DNA of 64,000 bases from Ureibacillus chungkukjangi (GCF_003217295.1 NZ_QJTJ01000001.1:1-64000); one strand, 5' to 3'; numbered from the stretch's first letter, positions 33,942-44,345 are shown. Program-made: numbers and translations. Notes: generated from the sequence alone by a model not told the origin.

Positions 33942-36430
33942 TTTACACTCTCCTTTTCATCCTCTAAAAAATCATACGGCGATAAACCTTTCATCCCTAT
34001 TAAAGGATGAATATAAGGAGCGGTTTCCACATTTAAGACTGGCGCGATTACCTCTCCATTAACTTGCACCGCTTCTTGTTGCTCGTTTACTTCTGTCGAT
34101 TGATTCAAGGCCTTTGAAGCTTCCTTCGTAACACCTTGCTCAACCTTTTCAATTTCATCGATTTCCATTGGATTCAATCTTGCCTTTAAGCTTGTTAAAC
34201 GCAACAAATCATCTGTTTTGGACAGACCGGCAGTAAAGACATCTGGTTCTCCACATAAAATTAAAAAGTTTTTAGCTCTCGTAATTCCTGTATAGAGGAG
34301 ATTACGCCGAAGCATTTTTGAATAGCCTCGCACAATCGGCATAATGACCGTTGGGAATTCGCTCCCCTGTGACTTATGAATGGAACAACAATAGGCAAGG
34401 GTAATTTGATTCAAATCTCCCCGTTGGTATGTAACTTCATTACCATCATAGGAAACAACAAGTAAATCCTGCTTTTCGATGTTCTCCTTTGCTCGAAGGA
34501 TTGCAATAACTTCCCCCATGTCACCATTAAAGATATTACTTTCTGGTTGATTGACAAGCTGTAATACTTTATCACCAATTCGATAGGTTACATCTCCAAA
34601 GACAAGCTCTTTTCGTTTCCCATCATTATTAGGATTAACTAATTCCTGAATTTTTTTGTTTAACATATCGATTCCAGCTGGTCCCTTGTACATTGGAGCT
34701 AATACTTGAATATCACGAATCGATTGACCTTTTGCAACAGCACTTTTAACTACCTGTGTAACTACACTTGCAACTTGATCTGCTGATGCTTTAATGAAAG
34801 AACGATCACTTGTTTTATTTTCTACAGAGCTTGGGATATTTCCTTTTTTAATCTGATGGGCTAATTCAATAATCGTAGAGCCCTCAGCTTGACGGTAAAC
34901 ATCGATTAATTCTACTGTGGGCACTTTTTTAGATGCCAACAAATCCTTTAATACTTGTCCAGGTCCAACTGGCGGCAATTGGTCTTGGTCTCCTACAAAA
35001 ACAACCTGTACATCCTCACTTATACTTTTTAGAAGTTGATGTGCTAGCCAAGTATCGACCATCGACATCTCATCAATAATGATAAGACGTCCCTCGATTT
35101 CACGTTCTGTTTCTTCTTCTTTTTCTTGCCCGTTAAATCCGAGCAAACGATGAATCGTCATTGCAGGAAGATCCGTCGACTCTGCTAATCTTTTCGCAGC
35201 TCTTCCTGTAGGTGCAGCTAATACAATTGGAAACGGCTCTTCTTTTTGTGCATATTCCTTTGGATTTAATGACAGGCCATGAAGCTCTGCATATACCTCT
35301 ACAAACCCTCGAATTACAGTTGTTTTCCCTGTCCCAGGTCCACCAGTTAAAATCATAAGAGAGGAATTAAGTGCACACTCGATGGCCTTCGCTTGTGTTT
35401 CAGCATAAGAAACCTCTAACCGTTCTTCAACTTCCCCAATAGCTTTCCGAATTTCATCCTTTGAAAATCGTGGTTTTCCGTTTTGATTTAACAGCTCCAA
35501 AATTTTAGAGGCGATCCCAACCTCACTATAGAATAGAGAAGGTAAATAAAGTCGCGTTTCTTCACCGCAAATTTTACTTTCCTCTCTCATTTCAATAATG
35601 GCTTTCGAGATTGTCTCGTAAGGAATTTGTTGGGGTTGGCGTTGTTCAAGCATCGATTTTACTTCTGGTAAAACATGCTCTGCGTCTAAATACACATGTC
35701 CATCCGAAAGCGATGCGTTGGTTAACACATGTAATACCGCCGCTTTTATGCGATCTGGATGTGCTCCAGTGATTCCTAGCTTACTTCCCAGCTCATCTGC
35801 CCGCCCAAATCCGACACCCTCAACATCCTCTATAAGTCGAAACGGATTTTCGGTAAGAAGTGTTATGGTTTCTTCACGGTACGTTTGATAGATTTTCATC
35901 CCAAGTTGCGGACCAAAACCCCATTCGTTGAGCTTAATCATTACCTTCTCTAGACCGAGATTTTGTTCTAAGGTCTCACGAATTTTGGACTTTTTCTCGT
36001 CATTTAAACGTGGGACGCTATCTAGCGCATAGGGATCCTCCATAATAATACGGATTGCATCAACACCTAATTTTTCCACAATTATTTCAGCAGTTTTTCG
36101 TCCTATACCTGAAAATAAGTCACTCGATAAATAATGGATAATCCCCTGTTCCGTAGCTGGCACCTCTTTGACGAAGGTTTCCACTTGAAATTGTTGCCCA
36201 TATTTCGGATGAGTTTTTAAAACGCCCGTAAATCGATATAACTCTTCTTCGTTTAGCTTTGGAAAATAGCCTACTACGATAATTTCCTTGTCGTCATATT
36301 GTAAATTTGTTTCTTGTATTTTTACTCGAACAATTGAATACATATTCGTCGCATTATGAAAAATGGACACAATTGGACGGCCAAGAATAAACAATTTATT
36401 CACTTCAAATAAATTAAGATTTTCTGCCAT
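33938..36430 (-). CDS. recD2: ATP-dependent DNA helicase RecD2
   Basis: RecD2 (YrrC) is an SF1B 5'-3' helicase active in DNA repair and fork progression, without RecBC. The 830-residue protein has an N-terminal OB/HhH part (LFSGIGRKTAEIIV; GVGFGRADELG), Walker A GGPGTGKTT at residues 363-371, Walker B IIIDEMSMVDT, QLPPVGPGQV and C-terminal CCSIHKSQGSEFP and LLYTGITRAK. I start at ATG 36430, since AGAAGAGG is 8 bases upstream; the frame is open to 36670, but translation there gives a non-family extension overlapping hisA. Confidence 0.94.
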   Translation of the reverse strand: MAENLNLFEVNKLFILGRPIVSIFHNATNMYSIVRVKIQETNLQYDDKEIIVVGYFPKLNEEELYRFTGVLKTHPKYGQQFQVETFVKEVPATEQGIIHYLSSDLFSGIGRKTAEIIVEKLGVDAIRIIMEDPYALDSVPRLNDEKKSKIRETLEQNLGLEKVMIKLNEWGFGPQLGMKIYQTYREETITLLTENPFRLIEDVEGVGFGRADELGSKLGITGAHPDRIKAAVLHVLTNASLSDGHVYLDAEHVLPEVKSMLEQRQPQQIPYETISKAIIEMREESKICGEETRLYLPSLFYSEVGIASKILELLNQNGKPRFSKDEIRKAIGEVEERLEVSYAETQAKAIECALNSSLMILTGGPGTGKTTVIRGFVEVYAELHGLSLNPKEYAQKEEPFPIVLAAPTGRAAKRLAESTDLPAMTIHRLLGFNGQEKEEETEREIEGRLIIIDEMSMVDTWLAHQLLKSISEDVQVVFVGDQDQLPPVGPGQVLKDLLASKKVPTVELIDVYRQAEGSTIIELAHQIKKGNIPSSVENKTSDRSFIKASADQVASVVTQVVKSAVAKGQSIRDIQVLAPMYKGPAGIDMLNKKIQELVNPNNDGKRKELVFGDVTYRIGDKVLQLVNQPESNIFNGDMGEVIAILRAKENIEKQDLLVVSYDGNEVTYQRGDLNQITLAYCCSIHKSQGSEFPTVIMPIVRGYSKMLRRNLLYTGITRAKNFLILCGEPDVFTAGLSKTDDLLRLTSLKARLNPMEIDEIEKVEQGVTKEASKALNQSTEVNEQQEAVQVNGEVIAPVLNVETAPYIHPLIGMKGLSPYDFLEDEKESVK

Positions 36431-36599
36431 CCTTACTACCTCTTCTCTTGCCATAATACTTATAATTTTACCATATGAAAGGATAACTGTCTTATAATGA
36501 AAAAGATTGGCTACCTCGAATTTTTTGATTTTGAATGCTATGATAATTATGTAACTATTCGTATTTAAATACAGCAACTTTTTAATTGAGAAGGGATTT

Positions 36600-37367
36600 G
36601 TGAAAGAAGTGGAATTTAGACCTTGTATTGATTTGCATGATGGAAAAGTTAAACAAATCGTCGGAAGCACGTTAGGCCATCAAGACAAAAGTGTAGTTGA
36701 AAACTTTATATCAGAAAATGATTCAGCTTATTTTGCGACAATGTTTAAAGAAGATGGCTTAACTGGAGGGCATGTCATTATGCTCGGTTCCGGTAACGAG
36801 GAAGCAGCACTGCTTGCACTGCAAAGCTATTCAAGCGGTTTACAAATCGGGGGGGGCATTACCTCCGAGAATGCAAAAAAATATATCGAAGCCGGTGCAT
36901 CTCATATTATTGTAACCTCCTATATTTTTCACGACGGGAAATTAGACTTAGCTCGATTAGAAAAGCTCGTAGAAGCTGTTGGCAAAGAACATATAGTAAT
37001 TGATTTAAGCTGTAGAAAACGCGATGGCAAATGGTTTGTTGTAACTGATAAATGGACAAAATTTAGTGATTTTGAGGTAAATGAAGCATCCATCAGCTAT
37101 ATCGAACAGTTTTGTGACGAGCTGTTAATCCATGCGGTGGATGTGGAAGGAAAAAGAAGTGGGATGCAAGAAGAATTGGTAAAAGACTTAGCCCTTTGGA
37201 CATCCATCCCTACTACATATGCAGGTGGTGTACGCTCACTAGAAGACCTGCAAAAATTTAAAGACCTTTCTAACGGAAAATTACATGTAACAATCGGAAG
37301 TGCACTAGATATTTTCGGAGGAGATTTGAGTTATCACGATGTTGTTTCTTTTTGTAAAATGGAATAA
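36600..37367 (+). CDS. hisA: Eukaryote-type HisA (ProFAR isomerase)
   Basis: This 255-residue TIM-barrel protein resembles yeast His6 rather than usual bacterial HisA. Shared motifs as I recall them: CIDLHDGKVKQIVG (residues 9-22), IDLSCRK...DGKWFV (134-148), LIHAVDVEG (176-184), YAGGVRSLEDL and the C-terminal GSALDIFGG. Bacterial HisA instead begins with PALDLIDGKVVRL. It converts ProFAR to PRFAR in histidine synthesis. Catalytic Asp candidates are D11 and D135/D181. The start is GTG 36600 (AAGGGA close before); a GTG three codons on is possible. No other his gene is in the window. Confidence 0.88.
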   Translation: MKEVEFRPCIDLHDGKVKQIVGSTLGHQDKSVVENFISENDSAYFATMFKEDGLTGGHVIMLGSGNEEAALLALQSYSSGLQIGGGITSENAKKYIEAGASHIIVTSYIFHDGKLDLARLEKLVEAVGKEHIVIDLSCRKRDGKWFVVTDKWTKFSDFEVNEASISYIEQFCDELLIHAVDVEGKRSGMQEELVKDLALWTSIPTTYAGGVRSLEDLQKFKDLSNGKLHVTIGSALDIFGGDLSYHDVVSFCKME

Positions 37368-37400
37368 TAGTAGACATCTCCTTTTAATATCCAACAATTA

Positions 37401-37440
37401 AAAGCGTACAAATCACTTTTCGATTTGTACGCTTATTTTT
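37401..37440. terminator. Terminator between hisA and the nucleoside transporter
   Basis: A perfect 13-pair stem (AAGCGTACAAATC and complement, 7-base loop) followed by ATTTTT on the plus strand and TTTT on the minus strand. Confidence 0.88.
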
Positions 37441-38653
37441 ATAAAAACATACCCGCTATAGCAGCATTGACTAGCGATGCTAAGGTACCAGCGATTACAG
37501 CTCTTACGGCTAGCTTTGCAATAATTGGCCTTCTGCTTGGTGCCATTGAACCTAAACCACCTATCAATATTGCCATTGAGCTAAGATTTGCAAATCCACA
37601 TAACGCAAAGCTAATAATCATGACAGTTTTTTCGGTAAGCTCCGGTATAACTGGTCCAAAGTTTGAGTAAGCAACAAACTCATTTAAAACAAGCTTCTGC
37701 CCTATAAATGAACCGGCTTCTATTGCCTCACTCCATGGTACTCCGATTGCAAATGCCAATGGAGAAAACACATAACCTAAAATTCCTTCAAGTGTTAAGC
37801 CTCCAAAACCAAATAGCCCACCAATGCCACCTAATATCCCATTGATTAATGCTATTAAGGCAATGAAAGCGAGCAGCATCGCTCCTACATTCACCGCAAG
37901 CTTTAATCCGTCTCCTGCTCCACGCGCAGCAGCATCTATGACATTTGCCGATTCAGTGTCTTTATCTAGCTTAAAGTTCGATTCATTGACTTCTTCCGTT
38001 TCTGGCAACATTAGCTTTGCCATCACCAACCCTGCCGGAGCAGCCATAAAGCTTGCAGCTATTAGATATTCTAATGGAACACCTAGTAATGAATAGCCCA
38101 CAAGCACTGAACCCGATACAGATGCCAACCCACCTGTCATAACAGCAAAGAGCTCTGACTTTGTCATCTTCCCTAGAAACGGTCTAATAACTAGTGGTGC
38201 TTCAGTTTGACCAACAAAGATATTGGCCGCTGCATTCACAGATTCTGCTTTACTCGTTCCAAGTAATTTGGACAATCCTCCACCTAAAAACTTGATGATT
38301 AGTTGCATAATTTGCAGGTAGTACAAAACAGAGATTAATGCTGAAAAGAAAATAATGATGGTTAAAACACTTAATGCAAAAACCATCCCACCAGTAAATT
38401 CGGGATCAGCTAAAGGACCAAATAAAAATGAAATCCCTTCATTGGCATAGCTTATTAGTTTTTGTACAGCATTTGATATTTCAACTAAAATATTTCTGCC
38501 AAATTCCCACTTCAAAACGATAAATGCGAAGATCAACTGAATTGCTAAACCTCCGCCGATTGTACGCCAATTAATGTCTTTCCTATTACTAGAAAAGACA
38601 TATGCAATTAATAACACAACGAAAATCCCTAAAATACCCCATAAAATATTCAT
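37439..38653 (-). CDS. Concentrative nucleoside transporter (NupC/CNT family)
   Basis: A 404-residue membrane protein of the CNT family, which imports nucleosides with a cation. The family's substrate/cation core is present: GQTEAPLVIRPF (the GQTEAP motif) in the middle, MAAPAGLVMAKLM and the C-terminal FALCGFANLSSMAILIGGLG. About ten membrane helices are visible, with an N-terminal gate region. It cannot be assigned to the purine or pyrimidine subtype from sequence alone. The 220-base upstream gap shows no purine riboswitch that I can recognise. Confidence 0.93.
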   Translation of the reverse strand: MNILWGILGIFVVLLIAYVFSSNRKDINWRTIGGGLAIQLIFAFIVLKWEFGRNILVEISNAVQKLISYANEGISFLFGPLADPEFTGGMVFALSVLTIIIFFSALISVLYYLQIMQLIIKFLGGGLSKLLGTSKAESVNAAANIFVGQTEAPLVIRPFLGKMTKSELFAVMTGGLASVSGSVLVGYSLLGVPLEYLIAASFMAAPAGLVMAKLMLPETEEVNESNFKLDKDTESANVIDAAARGAGDGLKLAVNVGAMLLAFIALIALINGILGGIGGLFGFGGLTLEGILGYVFSPLAFAIGVPWSEAIEAGSFIGQKLVLNEFVAYSNFGPVIPELTEKTVMIISFALCGFANLSSMAILIGGLGSMAPSRRPIIAKLAVRAVIAGTLASLVNAAIAGMFL

Positions 38654-38823
38654 ATAAACACCTGCTTTACAAATTTAAAAAACTTGAATTCACTAAAACA
38701 AGGGACAAATAAGAAGCGCATTTTACTACTCATTTCATTCCCTAAGTCCATTGAAAGAAACTAAATTTCTTTTCTTAGTATCCTGCTTCTTGGCAAAATC
38801 ATTCTAATTAAATTTGCAAAGCA

Positions 38824-38864
38824 AAAAAGGAGTTGTGTCTCAATCACTCGAGAACAACTCCTTA
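38824..38864 (-). terminator. Terminator after the TPR gene
   Basis: AAGGAGTTGT and ACAACTCCTT pair, extended inward by CTC/GAG, with a T run on the minus strand; it begins 15 bases after the TPR stop. Confidence 0.88.
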
Positions 38865-38878
38865 TATCCTTTTATGAA

Positions 38879-39538
38879 TTAGTTATGTCTTTGACTAATC
38901 ATATCGTAAATATATTTTGCTTGGTCAAAATTTGAATCGATTGTATAGGCTTCCTTCAAATGCTCCATAGCTAATGCTGTATCTTCAGTAGATACTGCGT
39001 AAAGAACGCCTAAATTATAATGAGCATCTGCACTTTTCGGATTCTTGACTAACACAAATTCAAGCTCATCCTTTGCTACATCAAACATTTCTAATGTACA
39101 GAGTAAAATCCCATATGATAATCGAATTTGCAAATCGTTCGGGGCAAGCTCTGCAGCTCTTTGCATATATGGAAGTGCAAGCTTTACTTTTTCATCTCTT
39201 TCGAAGGATTTGGCAAGCATATAGTAAGCATCTGCACCTTGAATCCCATGCTCGATCGCTTTTTGATACAGCTTTGCTGCTTCAATGTAACGTTCTGCAT
39301 CGTAGTATAAGTTAGCTAAGCCATAGTATGCAGTAGCAGTTTTTTCATCAACCGTTATTGCTTTTTGGAAAAAACGCTCCGCTCGTTCACTATCATTCAT
39401 CGCTGCTAATAAATTACCAAAATTAACATAACCTATAGCTTCATCGGGATTATTTTCAATTGCTTCAGTAAATGCTTTTGCTGCATCTTCATATCGTTTT
39501 TCCTGGAATGCAATAATTCCTATTTCGTTATAATCCAT
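38879..39538 (-). CDS. yrrB: TPR-repeat protein YrrB
   Basis: A 219-residue protein built almost wholly of about six tetratricopeptide repeats (helical pairs with the W/Y-LG-Y-A-F-A-P pattern, e.g. AYYGLANLYYDAERYIEAAKLY). TPR stacks mediate protein-protein contacts; no enzymatic motif is present. Start ATG 39538 with GAGGTG 6 bases upstream; the GTG at 39547 is part of that site. It is the B. subtilis yrrB position, between recD2 and mnmA. Confidence 0.9.
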   Translation of the reverse strand: MDYNEIGIIAFQEKRYEDAAKAFTEAIENNPDEAIGYVNFGNLLAAMNDSERAERFFQKAITVDEKTATAYYGLANLYYDAERYIEAAKLYQKAIEHGIQGADAYYMLAKSFERDEKVKLALPYMQRAAELAPNDLQIRLSYGILLCTLEMFDVAKDELEFVLVKNPKSADAHYNLGVLYAVSTEDTALAMEHLKEAYTIDSNFDQAKYIYDMISQRHN

Positions 39539-39640
39539 TATCTTCACCTCTAAACTAAGGGCATACTGCCATTTTTATAACACTAAGCCTTCGTTTGAAT
39601 TATGTAGAACTTTTTAAGTAAAGGACAAAGTTGAGTGTCC

Positions 39641-40783
<1,143 letters not shown>

Positions 40784-41926
40784 TTAATTCGCTAGCCTTT
40801 TTACAATCTTCGCTGTACGTTCGGCTGCTTGCTTAATCATTTCTTCTGTTATTTCGAGTCCAAAACTAAACCGAATTGAGTTACGGAGTTCTTCTGTATC
40901 ATTGCCAAACATTGCTACTAGTACGTGAGACGGATCAATTGAACCAGCAGTACACGCAGAGCCACTCGAAGCATAAACACCTGACATATCCAAATTAACT
41001 AAGAAGGATTCTACTTCCATCCCTTTAAAGCTAATATTTAATACATGTGGCAATGCATGCTCAGCATTTCCATTAACCTTGTAATCAATCTTTTCACTAT
41101 CTAATACATTTAGGAAAATATCTCTAAAATGTTTATATTGTGCTTGTTTTACTTTCATCTCGTTTTGAGCGATCTCTACAGCCTTTGCAAAACCAACTGC
41201 TGCTGGTACATTTTCTGTACCTGCTCTTCTTTTCTTTTCTTGCGAGCCACCAAAAAACGTTGCACTTAATGGAGTACCTGAACGTTGATATAAAAAACCA
41301 ATTCCCTTTGGTCCATTTAACTTATGACTAGAGACACTTAGTAAATCAACCTGAAGCTCATCCACATTTAACTTTTCAATTCCAAATGCCTGAACTGCAT
41401 CTGTATGAAAAATAGCTTGATGCGCCTTCAAAACCTCACCAATCTCTGCAATTGGCTGAACTGTCCCTACTTCATTATTACCGTACATAATTGTTACAAG
41501 AATAGTATCCTCACGTAGTGCCTTTTTAAAGTCTTCAATCAAGATTCGACCGCTCTTGTCTACCGGTAAATAAGTAACCGCATATCCTTCTTTTTCAAGC
41601 TTTTCACATGCATTTAGTACTGCGTGATGCTCGATTTGAGTTGTGATAATATGGTTTCCTTTAGATTGAAGAGCATTGACTACACCAAAAATCGCCGTAT
41701 TATCTGCTTCAGTTCCACCGCTTGTCATGATAATTTCCGTATCCTTTGCACCAATTGCACGGGCTAAACTAGTACGAGCATCATCTAAAACCTTTCGCGC
41801 TTTTCTACCTGCTGTATGAATGCTAGAAGGATTGCCGAAAGTTTCTCTAAAAGCTTGGCTCATCACTTCAATTACCTCAGGATGCATTGGTGATGTCGCG
41901 GCATGGTCTAGATATATTGTTTCCAT
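40784..41926 (-). CDS. iscS: Cysteine desulfurase (YrvO/IscS type)
   Basis: A PLP enzyme that removes sulfur from cysteine and passes it on as a persulfide. The 380-residue protein has YLDHAATSPMHPEV at the N-terminus, SGGTEADNTAI, the PLP Lys in SSHKLNGPKG, and the catalytic Cys in SSGSACTAGS. In B. subtilis the equivalent YrvO supplies MnmA. AAGGAG is upstream, somewhat far (13 bases) from ATG. It follows cymR and precedes mnmA. Confidence 0.95.
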   Translation of the reverse strand: METIYLDHAATSPMHPEVIEVMSQAFRETFGNPSSIHTAGRKARKVLDDARTSLARAIGAKDTEIIMTSGGTEADNTAIFGVVNALQSKGNHIITTQIEHHAVLNACEKLEKEGYAVTYLPVDKSGRILIEDFKKALREDTILVTIMYGNNEVGTVQPIAEIGEVLKAHQAIFHTDAVQAFGIEKLNVDELQVDLLSVSSHKLNGPKGIGFLYQRSGTPLSATFFGGSQEKKRRAGTENVPAAVGFAKAVEIAQNEMKVKQAQYKHFRDIFLNVLDSEKIDYKVNGNAEHALPHVLNISFKGMEVESFLVNLDMSGVYASSGSACTAGSIDPSHVLVAMFGNDTEELRNSIRFSFGLEITEEMIKQAAERTAKIVKRLAN

Positions 41927-42007
41927 CGTAAATCAAAAGCTCCTTTAAGAACTGTATAAACAGTTATTAGTATATAAAAGTAATTATTAGTTACGGGTTA
42001 GCCTCTA

Positions 42008-42427
42008 TTAAATATAGAACATGTAACCATCTACATCGGTTTCATCATTGTAATTTGCAAGGTCTTCAATCGAAGTTGTATCGAGTACGTTTTTCACAGC
42101 GTCACGAATTCTCATCCATAGCTGCTGCTGTGGTACCTCCTCGTTTTCAATTCCTTCGACTGGTTGAATTGGTCCCTCTAACACTTTAATCACATCAGCT
42201 GCTGAGATTTGATTTGGAGGTAATGCCAATAAATAACCACCATATGCTCCACGGACACTTTTAACTAAACCAGCAATACGCAATGGTGAAACAAGCTGCT
42301 CTAAATAGGCTTCTGATAATCCTTTTTCTGCTGCAATTTGTCGCAATGGAATGGGTCCATCTCCATAATGTTTTGCTAATTCAATCATAATTGTTAATCC
42401 GTATCTACCCTTTGTAGAAATTTTCAT
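42008..42427 (-). CDS. cymR: CymR-type Rrf2 repressor of cysteine metabolism
   Basis: A 139-residue Rrf2-family regulator starting MKISTKGRYGLTIMIELA with a winged helix (SEAYLEQLVSPLRIAGLV, VRGAYGGYLLA). Unlike IscR/NsrR it contains no cysteine at all, so it cannot bind an iron-sulfur cluster. This and its place beside iscS-mnmA point to CymR, the master repressor of cysteine uptake and synthesis that works with CysK. ATG 42427 follows GAGGTG; the frame opens earlier without a site. Confidence 0.9.
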   Translation of the reverse strand: MKISTKGRYGLTIMIELAKHYGDGPIPLRQIAAEKGLSEAYLEQLVSPLRIAGLVKSVRGAYGGYLLALPPNQISAADVIKVLEGPIQPVEGIENEEVPQQQLWMRIRDAVKNVLDTTSIEDLANYNDETDVDGYMFYI

Positions 42428-42542
42428 TATAACACCTCTATTTTTCTTGTCCATTCTTTAGCTCAAGTATATCATAAATCCTTTAATTCCACTTGGAAAA
42501 GCACTAATATAGAAGTAGTAAAGTCATATGGAGGAGGAAGAC

Positions 42543-43829
42543 ATGCACAACGAACCTTTAGCATATCGAATGCGCCCACGAAATCTAAACGAGGTTATCG
42601 GGCAGCAGCATATAGTTGGAAAAGATACAGCACTGTACAAAATGATCTATAACGGTCATGTCCCTTCAATGCTTTTATATGGTGAGCCAGGAATCGGCAA
42701 GACTTCAATTGCCTACGCTATTGCCGGCAGCTCAAAGCTTCCCTTTTTCGCTCTAAATGCAACAAATGCAGGAAAAAAAGATGTGGAACAAATCGTTTCA
42801 GAAGCAAGAATTGCGGGGAAGGTCATATTATTTCTAGATGAAATCCATCGTTTCAATAAATTACAGCAAGATACACTTTTACCACATGTAGAAAACGGGT
42901 CAATTGTTTTAATCGGAGCTACAACTGAAAACCCCTTTCATGATGTGAATCCAGCTATCCGTTCAAGATGTGGTGAAATTCTTCAGCTTAAACGACATAG
43001 CCAGGAGGATATTGCACAGTTAGTTTCAGCTGCTCTATCTGACGCGGACAGAGGGCTTGGTAAAGAGGTTATCGAAATTACTGAAGAGCAAATAGACAGA
43101 ATTGCCTTAGCTTCAAATGGGGATGCCAGAAAAGCTTTAACACTTTTAGAATCGATTTTCTATGCTTCTGATGAAGTAGATGGCAAGGCTATTGTTGAGG
43201 ATCATATCATTGAGCACCTATCGCAAAGAATTGGTGTCTATGGAGATAAAGGCGGCTCACATTATTACAACTTACTCTCGGCGCTACAAAAATCAGTGCG
43301 AGGCAGTGATACAAATGCAGCGGTATATTATTTAGCCCATCTTCTTGAAAATGGAGATTTAATCGCTGTATGTAGAAGACTACTAGTGATGGCATACGAG
43401 GATATTGGTCTTGCGAATCCCGCTGTGGGTGCACACGTCTATGCAGCAACGGAAGCAGCTAAAACCTTGGGGCTACCCGAAGCACGAATTCCATTAGCAA
43501 ACGCAGTCATTGAAATGTGCTTATCTCCTAAATCAAATTCTGCATACTCTGCATTAGATGCAGCTACAGCAGCTATCCACGAAGGTAAAACCGGAGATAT
43601 TCCATCCCATCTTCGAGATAGCCATTATGCAGGGGCCAAGGTTCTAGGACATGTTGGATATCAATATCCCCATGACTATCCAATAGGTACATTTGGAGGC
43701 TGGGTAAATCAAGAATACCTGCCTGAAAGCCTAACAAATATAGAATTTTACAAACCAGTTTTAGCAGGGGAAGAAAAGCGTACTGCTGCCATTTATGAAA
43801 AATTAAAAACGTTCAAAAATAAAAAATAA
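42543..43829 (+). CDS. rarA: Replication-associated recombination ATPase RarA
   Basis: RarA (MgsA, YrvN) is a AAA+ ATPase related to clamp loaders, acting at stalled replication forks. The 428-residue protein has MRPRNLNEVIGQQHIVG, Walker A GEPGIGKTS (residues 47-55), Walker B LFLDEIHRF, the sensor ATTENPFHDVNPAIRSRC, and the C-terminal helical tetramerisation region. ATG 42543 follows GGAGGAGG. It is divergent from cymR, with a short 115-base shared promoter region, the same arrangement as B. subtilis. Confidence 0.95.
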   Translation: MHNEPLAYRMRPRNLNEVIGQQHIVGKDTALYKMIYNGHVPSMLLYGEPGIGKTSIAYAIAGSSKLPFFALNATNAGKKDVEQIVSEARIAGKVILFLDEIHRFNKLQQDTLLPHVENGSIVLIGATTENPFHDVNPAIRSRCGEILQLKRHSQEDIAQLVSAALSDADRGLGKEVIEITEEQIDRIALASNGDARKALTLLESIFYASDEVDGKAIVEDHIIEHLSQRIGVYGDKGGSHYYNLLSALQKSVRGSDTNAAVYYLAHLLENGDLIAVCRRLLVMAYEDIGLANPAVGAHVYAATEAAKTLGLPEARIPLANAVIEMCLSPKSNSAYSALDAATAAIHEGKTGDIPSHLRDSHYAGAKVLGHVGYQYPHDYPIGTFGGWVNQEYLPESLTNIEFYKPVLAGEEKRTAAIYEKLKTFKNKK

Positions 43830-43837
43830 CAAAGTAA

Positions 43838-43874
43838 AAGAAGTTATCCACGGTCATCGGATAACCTCTTTTTC
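43838..43874 (+). terminator. Terminator after rarA
   Basis: AGAAGTTATCC and GGATAACCTCT pair with one mismatch; five T follow. It starts 9 bases after the rarA stop. Confidence 0.8.
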
Positions 43875-43907
43875 ATCTAATAATTAAACATATTTAAAAT
43901 TTTAATA

Positions 43908-43922
43908 AAAAGGTTGTTATTT
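43908..43922 (+). repeat. 15-bp repeat, left copy
   Basis: AAAAGGTTGTTATTT on the plus strand. The same 15 bases occur inverted at 45140-45154, so the two copies flank the three-gene sigma operon. Confidence 0.6.
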
Positions 43923-43977
43923 GAACTTTCCAACCCCCTTTTAATAAATGTGTATTAAATCAGTTCGATTATTTAAC

Positions 43978-44190
43978 CTATTCTTTCTGTTGTTCTTTTT
44001 CGAGTAATTCAAAAAATGTTGGGATTCTTTGGAATGTCCTTGTCTTTAACCCTTCCAAAATCTTTAGAATTATCTCATGTTCTAAATCGTCACGATTTTT
44101 TGGATCTGTTTGTGTTAACTCTTTCTTAATTTTCGGCTTAAGCAGCTCAATCAGCTCTAAGGGCGAGATATGCTCTTTTATAGGAATCAC
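43978..44190 (-). CDS. RsoA-like small protein (sigma region-2-like fragment)
   Basis: A 70-residue helical protein. The segment LELIELLKPKIKK followed by RDDLEHEIILKILEGLK resembles the start of sigma-70 region 2 in small sigma factors, and nothing of region 4 is present. In B. subtilis sigma-O works with a separate region-2-like partner, RsoA (79 residues), encoded beside it; the arrangement here fits that pattern. The frame starts with GTG at 44190, overlapping the YvrJ stop (GTGA), but AAGGAG is pressed against it; with normal spacing (8 bases) the site would serve an in-frame ATA at codon 4. Assignment by resemblance only. Confidence 0.6.
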   Translation of the reverse strand: MIPIKEHISPLELIELLKPKIKKELTQTDPKNRDDLEHEIILKILEGLKTRTFQRIPTFFELLEKEQQKE

Positions 44191-44345
44191 TCCTTGTCTC
44201 TTCTATAATCCATTTCAATTCTTAGTGCCTGAATCGATTGTTCAAGACATTCAATTTTCTTTTCGAACCTGAATAATAGGTACATCGAGATGACAATAGG
44301 AAAACCATTGTTACTAATTAAGTTAACTAATTGATCTTCAAGCAT
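44187..44345 (-). CDS. yvrJ: YvrJ-family small membrane protein
   Basis: A 52-residue protein starting MLEDQLVNLISNNGFPIVISM. It has the family pattern 'NxGFPIxxxxYLLxRxEKK' (residues 12-31) with one hydrophobic helix, then a charged coil (CLEQSIQALRIEMDY). YvrJ proteins are unstudied; in Bacillus the gene lies next to sigO. Its ATG is inside the 3' end of the sigma gene (8-base overlap) and its stop overlaps the next gene, so all three are translationally coupled. GAGG precedes the ATG by about 10 bases. Confidence 0.85.
   Translation of the reverse strand: MLEDQLVNLISNNGFPIVISMYLLFRFEKKIECLEQSIQALRIEMDYRRDKE

Noticed and set aside
36431-36670. 80-residue N-terminal extension of RecD2
   Set aside because: It lacks a ribosome site, overlaps the divergent hisA start and is not family-like; the ATG at 36430 has a well-spaced site.
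38654-38823. Purine riboswitch before the nucleoside transporter
   Set aside because: The expected conserved core was not recognisable in either orientation.
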